NCBI GenBank assembly: GCA_964577375.1
Contig: CAZNYW010000004.1
Coordinates: 1 to 64,000 of the forward strand
DNA length: 64,000 bases
Reading direction: 5' to 3'
Origin: DATKUC01 sp964577375
Lineage (GTDB): Bacteria > Spirochaetota > Spirochaetia > DSM-27196 > DATKUC01
The position numbers were made by a program, and so were the translations under genes. Of this stretch, positions 25,015 to 32,688 are shown one piece after another; position 1 is the first letter of the stretch; each line of letters begins with the position of its first letter. Under the pieces are notes generated by a model that made no database searches, was not told the DNA's origin, and worked only from the letters and a program-made list of their open reading frames with translations.

Positions 25015-28000
25015 ATGACAAAGGCTCTCCTGCCTGTGCTGTTTCTTTCTGCGTTCGCAGCTGCACTGGCTCAAGCACAGGTCCATGCCCCGGCGGCCAA
25101 TCCGGGTGCGGAGCGTGACCTCTATATGGAGGCGGAAAACCGCTTCCTGGCCCATGATTACGAAATCGCCCTCGATCGATTTGAAAGCTTCATACGGCAG
25201 TATCCGCTTTCTCAGTATGTTCCCGACGCGCAGTTTCGACGCGCGGTGAGCCTCTACCGGCTGGGCAGATATTCGAGTGCCCTCGACCTGCTTGTGAGGA
25301 TCGAGGAGCGGTACCGGTCTACGCGGTACCTCGCAGTGGTGCCCTTCTGGAAGGGGGTGGTCGAATACTACCTGGGCCGCTACGGAGCGGCAGTCGGCGA
25401 CCTCGACCGCTATCTCGCCACCTCCCCGTCGGACCAGTCGATCCGCCGGCAGGCGCTGCTCTACAAGGGAATAAGCGAGGTCGCGCAGGGAAAGGGCGGC
25501 GATGCGATCCGGTCGCTCGAATCCCTTATGAACGGCGTGATCGCGCCTTCAGAAGAGTCCTACGGGCTGACGCTTCTCTGTTCGCTCTATCGCGATGCGA
25601 AGATGTGGTCCAGGATCATCGCGTTGTATGAACGGACCGACGTTGCTCAGGTCAACCCGCAGTGGAAACCGCAATTCCAGCTCTACGCCGCCGAGGCCTA
25701 CTATGCGGCCGGTGACCGGAAGACTGCCGCCTCGATCTATCGTACGCTCGAGAACGCAAACGCCGAGGTGGCCACCGTCGCGTTCGAGCGGCTTTTCGAG
25801 CTCGCGAGGAGCAGGGGTGACCAGGCTGAAGAAGACCGGATTCTCACTTCCGCCGAATCCGCTCTCGCGGGGCACAGCGATGTTCTGTCCCAGTTCTGGC
25901 TTCGCGTCGGCATAGAAAGCTACCAGGAAAAGAGATATGACGTCGCGGAGCTCTACTTCCAGCGTTTGTGGGATCTTCGCAAGAACGAGCACCTCCCGGG
26001 CACGGTTCCGCTCTATCTTGCCGACATCTACGTACGGCGAAATCGCAGTGATCAGGCATTGACCGTTCTGGAGACCTATCTCGACGAACCCTGGGTAAAG
26101 CAGTCTGCAGCGGAAGGAGGCGGCTCCGCGCCCCCATCCGAACCGGCGGGACCGGTGCCCATGCCCAAGCCGGGACTCCCCGGCGCGTCTACGGCGGCCA
26201 CCACGGCTCCCGGCGTAGAGACCTACCGCGATCGAGTCCTCGCGCGCATGGGCGCGGTCTATCTCTCTTCGGGAGAGTGGCGGAAGGCGCAGCAGGCTTT
26301 CGAGCAGGTGGTTGCGACGTATCCCGAATCGCCGGTGTTCGCGTCATCCTCCTATCAGCACGCCTACGCACTCTACCGTCAGGGTGAGTACAAAGCGGCT
26401 CTCGACGCCCTGGAGTCGCTCTTTGCTTCCGGAAATACCGGGGATGTAACGGCCGAAGCGTTACGGCTGCAGTCCGCCTGCCAGGAGAAGCTCGGCGATC
26501 TGTCCTCCGCGATCGACAGCCTGCGGCAGTACCTCGCGCTCTCCCGCAACGACCTTTCGGCGCGGACCGAGCTCGTCCGGCTGCTCTTTCAGGACAAGCG
26601 CTACGACAAGGTGGTCACCGACGGCTCAGCCATCTTCTCAGACTTCCCGGACCTCGGCTCGACCCACGGAGAGACGGCGGCACAGCTTCACTACGTCGTC
26701 GGTCTCTCCTACGTAGCCACCAGGGATTATAACAGCGCCGTTGAGCAGCTTTCCGCGCCCGACGGTCCGTCGTCGAAATCGGCGGTCTATCCATACAAGC
26801 TGTACTACCTCGGCTGGTCCTACTACCGTCTGGGCAAATTCGAACAGGCGATAAAGAGCTACGACGAGCTGGTTACCGCCTACAGCTCCAATCCGATGGT
26901 GCCGGAGGCCGCCTACCTTGCGGGATGGTCTGCCTACAGCACCGGCAGGTACGCTCAGGCGGAGCATTTCCTGAGGCTCGCGGTGAGCTACGACCAGTCG
27001 CAGAAGCTGACTGCCGAGGCCTCGTTACTGCTTGGGCAGTCGCTTGCGGAGCAGAAGAAATTTCAGCAGGCACAGACGCAGTTCCAGGATGTGTACAGCA
27101 GATACCCCGACTCGGGTCTCGCCGATGACGCAATGTACGAATACGCGCGAACCTTCGAGCAGATGAACATGATCGACAGTGCCGCGGCAGCCTATCGCGA
27201 CCTGGCGAACCGATATCCGGAGAGCCCGCTTGCGGCGGAGGCCCTGTACAGACGGGGCCAGCTCTACTACAACGCCGGCAACTACAGAGCTGCGCAGGAC
27301 GCGTTCTTTCTCTACCGGTCAAGCTATCCCTCAGGTTCGCAGATGGACGGGGCGCTCTACTGGGGCGGCATGGCGGCTCTGAGGGCGGACCAGCCCTCCG
27401 GTGCGCTGCTTCTGTGGGAGCGGCTCATTGCCGAGCACCGGGACAGCAGCTACAGGTCAGACGCGATGTACCGGGCCGCGGGAATCTACGAATCCCGCGG
27501 CGACTACAAGAACGCGCTCAACCTCTACTCGGAGATGCTCGCCCGCTATCCGCAGCAGGCGGCCGCAGTCGGCGCGCAGAAGAAGGTTGATGCTCTGGTG
27601 CTTCAGATGAACGGACTTACCAGCCAGGAGGCCGCGCTGCTCGTCACCATCGACAGCAACGGCAGGGCCGCCACCGCAGCGGGACGTGCCGCAATTCTGA
27701 AGCTTGCGCACATTGTGATCTTCCAGGAGAGCGCGTCGAGCTCGAATCAGCAGCTGGTTATCCCGCTCCTTCATCAGGTTGCCGATCGCCGCAAGGACGA
27801 CCCGTCCTCGGCCGCCGACGCTCAGTTCCTGCTCGGCGAGATTGCCGCACGGCAATCGGACTATCTCCAGGCGGCAAACGACTTCCTGGACTCCGCTGCG
27901 ACCGATCCGTCGAACCGCGACCACGCTGCGCAGAGCCTCTACCGTGCTGCGGAGGTGCTCAAGCTCGCTGGAAAGACTGCACAGCTCAATGACCTTGTCA

Positions 28001-28068
28001 AACGAATCGGGCAGACTTTTCCGAATACGCGATGGGCCTCGGATGCCCGCAAATTACTGGAGCAGTAG
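25015..28068 (+). CDS. large secreted TPR-repeat protein (CpoB/BamD-like repeats)
   Basis: The 1017-residue protein starts with a signal peptide (MTKALLPVLFLSAFAAALAQ, cleavage probably after AQA). It is filled with tetratricopeptide repeats over residues ~35-1010, many of the pattern FRRAVSLYRLGRYSSALDLL and LYYLGWSYYRLGKFEQAIKS, with the tandem YP-type spacing of BamD, YbgF/CpoB and related envelope TPR proteins. A Pro/Gly-rich break lies near residues 365-400. No lipobox Cys is seen. It is the first gene of a cluster encoding a barrel protein, ExbB, ExbD and TonB, so it probably scaffolds that periplasmic machine. Its stop overlaps the next ribosome site, 1 nt before the next ATG. Confidence 0.85.
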   Translation: MTKALLPVLFLSAFAAALAQAQVHAPAANPGAERDLYMEAENRFLAHDYEIALDRFESFIRQYPLSQYVPDAQFRRAVSLYRLGRYSSALDLLVRIEERYRSTRYLAVVPFWKGVVEYYLGRYGAAVGDLDRYLATSPSDQSIRRQALLYKGISEVAQGKGGDAIRSLESLMNGVIAPSEESYGLTLLCSLYRDAKMWSRIIALYERTDVAQVNPQWKPQFQLYAAEAYYAAGDRKTAASIYRTLENANAEVATVAFERLFELARSRGDQAEEDRILTSAESALAGHSDVLSQFWLRVGIESYQEKRYDVAELYFQRLWDLRKNEHLPGTVPLYLADIYVRRNRSDQALTVLETYLDEPWVKQSAAEGGGSAPPSEPAGPVPMPKPGLPGASTAATTAPGVETYRDRVLARMGAVYLSSGEWRKAQQAFEQVVATYPESPVFASSSYQHAYALYRQGEYKAALDALESLFASGNTGDVTAEALRLQSACQEKLGDLSSAIDSLRQYLALSRNDLSARTELVRLLFQDKRYDKVVTDGSAIFSDFPDLGSTHGETAAQLHYVVGLSYVATRDYNSAVEQLSAPDGPSSKSAVYPYKLYYLGWSYYRLGKFEQAIKSYDELVTAYSSNPMVPEAAYLAGWSAYSTGRYAQAEHFLRLAVSYDQSQKLTAEASLLLGQSLAEQKKFQQAQTQFQDVYSRYPDSGLADDAMYEYARTFEQMNMIDSAAAAYRDLANRYPESPLAAEALYRRGQLYYNAGNYRAAQDAFFLYRSSYPSGSQMDGALYWGGMAALRADQPSGALLLWERLIAEHRDSSYRSDAMYRAAGIYESRGDYKNALNLYSEMLARYPQQAAAVGAQKKVDALVLQMNGLTSQEAALLVTIDSNGRAATAAGRAAILKLAHIVIFQESASSSNQQLVIPLLHQVADRRKDDPSSAADAQFLLGEIAARQSDYLQAANDFLDSAATDPSNRDHAAQSLYRAAEVLKLAGKTAQLNDLVKRIGQTFPNTRWASDARKLLEQ

Positions 28069-28069
28069 C

Positions 28070-29764
28070 ATGAGATTCCTTTCATTTCAGTCGGTTGCAT
28101 TCTTCATGCTGCTTCTCGCAACTGCAGCGGCGGGTGCGGTCGCACAGTCAGACAAAAGCAGCTCCGGCGACAATGCAAAGCCGGGCCCCAGCGCACCCGA
28201 GAATGCGCCGATCGTTCTTCCCGATGTGGTGCTCAAGGTGCCCGACATAGCGGTCGCTTCCGTCCAGTCCGCACTTCCAGGTGCCGGCAGTCTGCGTGTT
28301 CCCGACATAAGCATCCCTCTGCCCGACCAGGGGCCGCTTCACATACCTGACCGGGCGTTCGACGTTCCGCTTCCCGGAAAGAACCAGCCGGCGTCATCCG
28401 CTGCCCGTGGTTCGTCGGTATACAATACCGGCAGCCTGGGGGTGGGAAGCATGAGTCATCTGAGCGGCGCAATTTCAGTCTACAAGCTGGGAGACTCGCC
28501 GCGGTTCAGGCTTCAATTCTCCCACGAGGGGCTCGACGGTTTCTCGGGAAAACCGGCGGGCACAGGCTACTTCAGCAATGACGACCAGGTGAGCGGCTGG
28601 CTCGCCACCAGCGGAAAGAGCGCGGGAACCGAGTCCCTGGCCTCCTTTCAGGACCGGGAGCTGGGACTGCAGAACGATTCCGACTACTATTCGGTCGGCA
28701 TTCGCACGCTGAACGGCTACACCGGGTTCTCGTTCCACCCGGACTCCGCGCTTTCCTTCGGGGCGCGCGTCGAGGCAGGGGCCGCGTCGCGTCTGTTCTC
28801 TCTGGCCGCGCCGGCGGCATCGAACCGTTCTCAGAACGAGTACCGGCTCGCGCCGAGCATCACCGCAGGGCTGAACCTCAATTCAGTTACCTTTCAGCTG
28901 CGCGGAAATTACGGCCTGAGAGTGACCGACGGTCTGCCTGCGGCGAACAGCCTCAACCTGGGACTCTTCATGGATGCCAGCCTGCCCGCCTCCTTCCTTA
29001 TCCGAGGAGACGTCGGAGCGTACTGGACGCTCGCAGGTGTGCCCGACGCCGGTCTGGAGGTTCCTTGGAGTCTCGAAATATCAAAGACGTTCTCCGGAGG
29101 GCTGGGCTTTTCTCTTTCGGGAGGCTACCAGATTACGCCGATGAGCTTCAGCGATCTATGGGCCGACTATCCTGTCCTCCACATTGGCGACTCGGTGAAC
29201 AATTCACTCGTCCACTCGTCGGCCTGGTTCGGCAAGCTCGGATATACGCTGAGCAGTCAGGACATGCTGCTTACGACACAGGGGGCTCTGGAGGTTGCAT
29301 ACAGGAAGAACGTTCTGGATATCAGCGGCTACAGCCGAACCGACAACAGCTACCTCTACACGCAGCGGGACATGTGGACGATCATCCCGACGTTCGAGCT
29401 TACCTGGAGCCCGGTCAGCCTGCTCAGCATCAGGGCCGGACTGCAGGGCAATCTTCTGAACCGGGCGACGCAGGAACCGCTGATCGCCGCCAACGGCTCT
29501 CTCTCGATATCCGCTCCGCAGAACCGCTTCGGAGGAGGTCTCACCGCGGTCTTCGACCTGTTCGGCGCCCCTGTAGTTCCGAACGTTTCCGCAAACCTGT
29601 TTGCACGCATTTCGGACGGGGTCGAGCTCGATCTCGACCTCGAGGACATGCTTTCGCCGCTCATTCCGGACGGTCGTCCGGTGATCGGTTCGTCCGTGAA
29701 TTCCGCATTCCCCTTCATCTCACCGGGATTCCGGATCACCCTTTCCACGCACATCTCGCTGTGA
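28070..29764 (+). CDS. putative outer-membrane beta-barrel protein of the TonB cluster
   Basis: The 564-residue protein has a signal peptide (residues 1-26, AVAQ). It is followed by a Pro-rich segment in which short VPDI/IPD motifs repeat (VLKVPDIAV, LRVPDISIPL, LHIPDRAF). From ~115 to the end there are alternating polar/hydrophobic strands rich in Gly, Ser, Tyr and Phe, finishing with a terminal strand FRITLSTHISL. This looks like a transmembrane beta barrel with a C-terminal strand. No family is recognised. The N-terminal segment (NAPIVLPDVVL) could serve as a TonB-interaction box, which is inference. It sits between the TPR gene and exbB. Confidence 0.6.
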   Translation: MRFLSFQSVAFFMLLLATAAAGAVAQSDKSSSGDNAKPGPSAPENAPIVLPDVVLKVPDIAVASVQSALPGAGSLRVPDISIPLPDQGPLHIPDRAFDVPLPGKNQPASSAARGSSVYNTGSLGVGSMSHLSGAISVYKLGDSPRFRLQFSHEGLDGFSGKPAGTGYFSNDDQVSGWLATSGKSAGTESLASFQDRELGLQNDSDYYSVGIRTLNGYTGFSFHPDSALSFGARVEAGAASRLFSLAAPAASNRSQNEYRLAPSITAGLNLNSVTFQLRGNYGLRVTDGLPAANSLNLGLFMDASLPASFLIRGDVGAYWTLAGVPDAGLEVPWSLEISKTFSGGLGFSLSGGYQITPMSFSDLWADYPVLHIGDSVNNSLVHSSAWFGKLGYTLSSQDMLLTTQGALEVAYRKNVLDISGYSRTDNSYLYTQRDMWTIIPTFELTWSPVSLLSIRAGLQGNLLNRATQEPLIAANGSLSISAPQNRFGGGLTAVFDLFGAPVVPNVSANLFARISDGVELDLDLEDMLSPLIPDGRPVIGSSVNSAFPFISPGFRITLSTHISL

Positions 29765-29786
29765 CGGATGCTATGAGGTATCAGAT

Positions 29787-30395
29787 ATGATGGACCTGCT
29801 TCAAAAAGGCGGAATCGTTCTCGCCTTCATCATCATTCTTTCGGTGATTGCCGCGGTGATCATCATCGAACGGCTGCTTTATTTCCGGAAGAATCGCACC
29901 GACGAGGACCAGCTGCTTCAGCGCCTGAAGTCGGCACTTCAGAAGGGCCACTACGATGAGGCGCTCAGCATCTGTGAAGCCAACCCGCTTCCAATAAGCA
30001 ATCTCATGAAGGTCGGCATCGAGCATCGGCAGTATTCCGAAGAGGTTATAAAGGACGCCGTCACCGATGCCGCCAACATGGAGATCCCCCGAATGGAGAG
30101 GTACGTTTCATTCCTCGGGACGATCGCTCAAATTGCGCCGCTTCTGGGGCTGCTCGGAACGGTGACCGGCAACATCAAGGCTTTCGGCGTTCTCGGTAAC
30201 TTCGCGGGCTCGGTGAGCGATCCGGGGCTGCTTGCGCGCGGAATTGCCGAAGCGCTGATCACCACGGCGGCCGGAATAATCGTCTCCATCCCGGCGGTCA
30301 TCTTCTACAACTACCTGGTGAGCAAGGTGAACCACTCGATAATCCGGCTCGAGAACCGCGTCACCGAGCTGGTCCTCTACCTTAAAGGGGTGTGA
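29787..30395 (+). CDS. exbB: ExbB/TolQ-family proton channel protein
   Basis: This inner-membrane motor subunit, with ExbD, couples proton flow to TonB. The 202-residue protein has three membrane segments: residues ~8-33, ~108-135 (IAQIAPLLGLLGTVTGNIKAF, the family signature) and ~150-180 (ALITTAAGIIVSIPAVIFYN). Between the first and second is the large cytoplasmic loop. The order exbB-exbD-tonB with 9-nt and overlapping junctions confirms the assignment; TolQ and MotA relatives are less likely because no TolB/Pal or MotB is adjacent. Confidence 0.88.
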   Translation: MMDLLQKGGIVLAFIIILSVIAAVIIIERLLYFRKNRTDEDQLLQRLKSALQKGHYDEALSICEANPLPISNLMKVGIEHRQYSEEVIKDAVTDAANMEIPRMERYVSFLGTIAQIAPLLGLLGTVTGNIKAFGVLGNFAGSVSDPGLLARGIAEALITTAAGIIVSIPAVIFYNYLVSKVNHSIIRLENRVTELVLYLKGV

Positions 30396-30404
30396 GGACC
30401 CGCC

Positions 30405-30842
30405 ATGAAATTCAGAAGACGATTGCAGCCGAGCGCCAACTCAAGCTTTGTTCCCATGGTCGACGTGGTGTTCCAGCTCGTCATTTTCTTCATGGTGTCG
30501 AGTACCTTCATCGTGACTCCCGGAATCAAACTGAACCTGCCGAGCTCGAGCTCTGCAGAGCCGGTCCCGGTGACCCCTCTGGTGGTGAGTGTTTTTTCCG
30601 ACAAGCGGATCTATCTCAACAGGACCGAGTATGATCTGGCCGGCTTTCGCTCGGCCGTCGCGGCGCTTCCGCAGGCGGAACAGAAGAACAAGAGCATCGT
30701 GGTGGAGGGAGACAGGACAGTCTCTTATGACCTGATGGTGAAAATCCTCGATGTGCTGCGCGTGAACGGGTTCCAGGGCGTCAATCTGAAGACGATGCCC
30801 GAGGGCCGCAGCGCGCCGCCTGCGGGTGGAGGCTCCGGTTGA
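30405..30842 (+). CDS. exbD: ExbD/TolR-family protein
   Basis: The 145-residue protein has a short basic cytoplasmic start (MKFRRRLQP), one membrane helix with the essential Asp in FVPMVDVVFQLVIFF, and a periplasmic domain (SDKRIYLNRTEYDL ... KSIVVEGDRTVSYDLMVKILDVLR) of the TolR/ExbD fold. The C-terminal tail is Gly/Pro-rich. It pairs with the upstream ExbB. Its TGA stop is embedded in the TTGA that starts tonB. Confidence 0.9.
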   Translation: MKFRRRLQPSANSSFVPMVDVVFQLVIFFMVSSTFIVTPGIKLNLPSSSSAEPVPVTPLVVSVFSDKRIYLNRTEYDLAGFRSAVAALPQAEQKNKSIVVEGDRTVSYDLMVKILDVLRVNGFQGVNLKTMPEGRSAPPAGGGSG

Positions 30843-31942
30843 TTCTTCAGGACGAGCGTAACCGCCTCGGCTTCGCCATATCCGGCGCGGTCATCATCCA
30901 CGCGCTTCTGTTTGTTGCGATGCAGCTGGGGGTTCATTGGCCCGTGAGTCCCGCAGAGCCCGCGCCTATCTACGTCGAGCTGAACGCGCCGGTCCAGCAG
31001 CCGGAGCCCCCCGCCGCCGAGACTCCTGCCGCGCCCGCACCGACCGCTTCGGCGGCGACGACCGAAGCGGCGCCAGCGGCACAGTCGGCCCCCGCGTCCA
31101 CGCGAACGGCCCCCGCGTCCACGCGAACGGCCCCCGCGTCCACGCGAACGGCCCCCGCGTCCACGCGAACGGCCTCCGCGTCCACGCGAACGGCTCCGAC
31201 GCCCCGCGAATACGATCCGCTCGCCCAGGCTCCGAGTGCGGCAGACCTCAGGTCGTTCGCCCGGCAATCAGATCAGACATCAGGCCAGCCGGCGCAAACG
31301 CCAGGTCAGTCCAGCGGCGCCGGTCGCAGCTCTCAGGGGAACGCCGCCGCCGGGCCCACACCGCAGGAAAACCTGTTCGCCGCGCAGCAGCAACAGCGCG
31401 CTGAGCAGTTTCGTGCGCAGAACCCGGTCGAGTCCGGCAGCGTTGCACCCGCAGCGCTGCCATCGTCGAGCGAAACATCGCAGGCAGCGCCGTCAACCGA
31501 CCCGCTGAGCGGAAAGATCGACAGAACCATGCAGAGCGTAACGGAGCCGCGGTTCTCGCCGTCCGGCTCAGGCCCTTCGGCCGCAGCCCCATCCAACCCC
31601 GCGTCGGCGAGCCCGGGCATCAGCGACTCGCGCCTGAAGTTTACGAACGGGGTCGCGCGCAGCCTCATTTCCGCCGACCGGCTCAACCTGAACCAGGACC
31701 TCGTCAATTCCATCCTCAAGAAGCACCCGAATCATCCGCCCGTGATAGAGGTCAGAGTCACCTTCACAGCCAAAGCCGACGGGTTCGTGTCAAACTTGAA
31801 TCTGGCGAAAGATTCCGGGTATAGTGAGCTCGACCAGGTAATCCGGAACCTCTTTGAGCGGCCGGTGTTCAAACCGGCTCCGGGAAGCCCGGCGGCAGAG
31901 GGAGAGATTACCTACAGGATCGAAACCGACACCGCGAGGTAG
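30839..31942 (+). CDS. tonB: TonB-like energy transducer with a repeat-rich linker
   Basis: The 367-residue protein has an N-terminal membrane helix (FAISGAVIIHALLFVAMQL, with Ser and His six residues apart rather than the SxxxH of E. coli TonB). A long Pro/Ala/Ser/Thr-rich linker includes five 7-residue repeats (APASTRT). The C-terminal domain (~285-365; HPPVIEVRVTFTAKADGFV..., GYSELDQVIRNLFERPVF) matches the TonB C-terminal fold that grips outer-membrane receptors. It starts with TTG 30839 inside the exbD stop (TTGA). No receptor with a classical plug is adjacent; the barrel at 28070 is the likely partner. Confidence 0.8.
   Translation: MILQDERNRLGFAISGAVIIHALLFVAMQLGVHWPVSPAEPAPIYVELNAPVQQPEPPAAETPAAPAPTASAATTEAAPAAQSAPASTRTAPASTRTAPASTRTAPASTRTASASTRTAPTPREYDPLAQAPSAADLRSFARQSDQTSGQPAQTPGQSSGAGRSSQGNAAAGPTPQENLFAAQQQQRAEQFRAQNPVESGSVAPAALPSSSETSQAAPSTDPLSGKIDRTMQSVTEPRFSPSGSGPSAAAPSNPASASPGISDSRLKFTNGVARSLISADRLNLNQDLVNSILKKHPNHPPVIEVRVTFTAKADGFVSNLNLAKDSGYSELDQVIRNLFERPVFKPAPGSPAAEGEITYRIETDTAR
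31088..31192 (+). repeat. 21-bp in-frame tandem repeat in tonB
   Basis: Five head-to-tail 21-bp units (31088, 31109, 31130, 31151, 31172) encode APASTRT, the last as ASASTRT. The first four are nearly identical at DNA level, indicating recent slippage expansion. Each unit adds 7 residues to the periplasmic linker. Confidence 0.9.
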
Positions 31943-31943
31943 G

Positions 31944-32606
31944 ATGGGAATTCAGGCTGTAGCTTTCGACGTTGATGGAACTCTCTATCCGAATCGTCAG
32001 ATGTATCTGAAGTCGGTCCGCTTCGGGCTTCGCCACGCGCGGCTCATGATCGCCTACGGCCGCGTACGAAGGGCGATCCGCTCGGTGCGGCCGATCGAGG
32101 ATTTCCGCGAGCTGCAGGCGAAGATGCTTGCCGGAGAGCTGTCCGTTACCCCGGAGCAGGCCGGGGAGCTCGTTCACAAAATCGTCTACAACGAGTGGGA
32201 AGAGATCATCAAGGGTGTGCCGGTCTATCCGCACATTCGCGAGATGGTGCTCGACCTCCGGGAGCGCGGAGTCCGGACCGGGGTGGTATCGGACTTCCCC
32301 GTGGAACGGAAGCTCACCTTTCTCGGTCTCTCCGGGATCTGGGACTGCTCATTCTCTGCCGAGGAGGTGAAATACCTCAAGCCGAATCCCGAACCCTTCG
32401 AGCGTCTGGCCGAGTGTCTCGGTGCACCGGTCCCGGAGACGCTCTACGTCGGGAACAGCTACCGCTACGATGTGATCGGCGCGAAGGGTGCCGGGATGCT
32501 TGCCGCCCACATCGCGAAGAAGCCGGAGCCCGAATCAATTGCCGACATCACCTTCTCCGACTACCGCGAGCTTCACGCCTGGATTTTACAGCGGCTCTCC
32601 TCCTGA
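31944..32606 (+). CDS. HAD-family hydrolase
   Basis: The 220-residue protein has the haloacid dehalogenase motifs: I, AFDVDGTLYPN (nucleophile Asp and acid Asp); II, GVVSDF; III, the lysine in VKYLKPNPEPF; and IV, YVGNSYRYDVIGAKGAGM, where the usual acidic GD is partly replaced by GNSYRYD. A helical cap lies between motifs I and II, as in phosphoglycolate phosphatase-like enzymes. The substrate is unknown; small phosphorylated metabolites are typical. ATG 31944 is 1 nt after the tonB stop with the GGTAGG-like sequence as ribosome site. Confidence 0.85.
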   Translation: MGIQAVAFDVDGTLYPNRQMYLKSVRFGLRHARLMIAYGRVRRAIRSVRPIEDFRELQAKMLAGELSVTPEQAGELVHKIVYNEWEEIIKGVPVYPHIREMVLDLRERGVRTGVVSDFPVERKLTFLGLSGIWDCSFSAEEVKYLKPNPEPFERLAECLGAPVPETLYVGNSYRYDVIGAKGAGMLAAHIAKKPEPESIADITFSDYRELHAWILQRLSS

Positions 32607-32652
32607 CCGGCGGAATCCGGTTTCCTCTGTCATTATCCCAGCGAATCTGATA

Positions 32653-32658
32653 TATAAT
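32653..32658 (+). promoter_or_regulatory. -10 box of the SpiroCoCo gene
   Basis: TATAAT at 32653-32658 within TGATATATAATAG; the TGA before TATATA could act as an extended -10. No good -35 is present at 16-18 nt. ATG 32689 follows with a GGGAGTGGGG ribosome site. Confidence 0.4.
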
Positions 32659-32688
32659 AGATAACGATCACTACTGGGAGTGGGGAAC

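Noticed and set aside
30970..31404. open frames with repeated VHANG residues beside tonB
   Set aside because: They are out-of-frame readings of the 21-bp tonB repeat.
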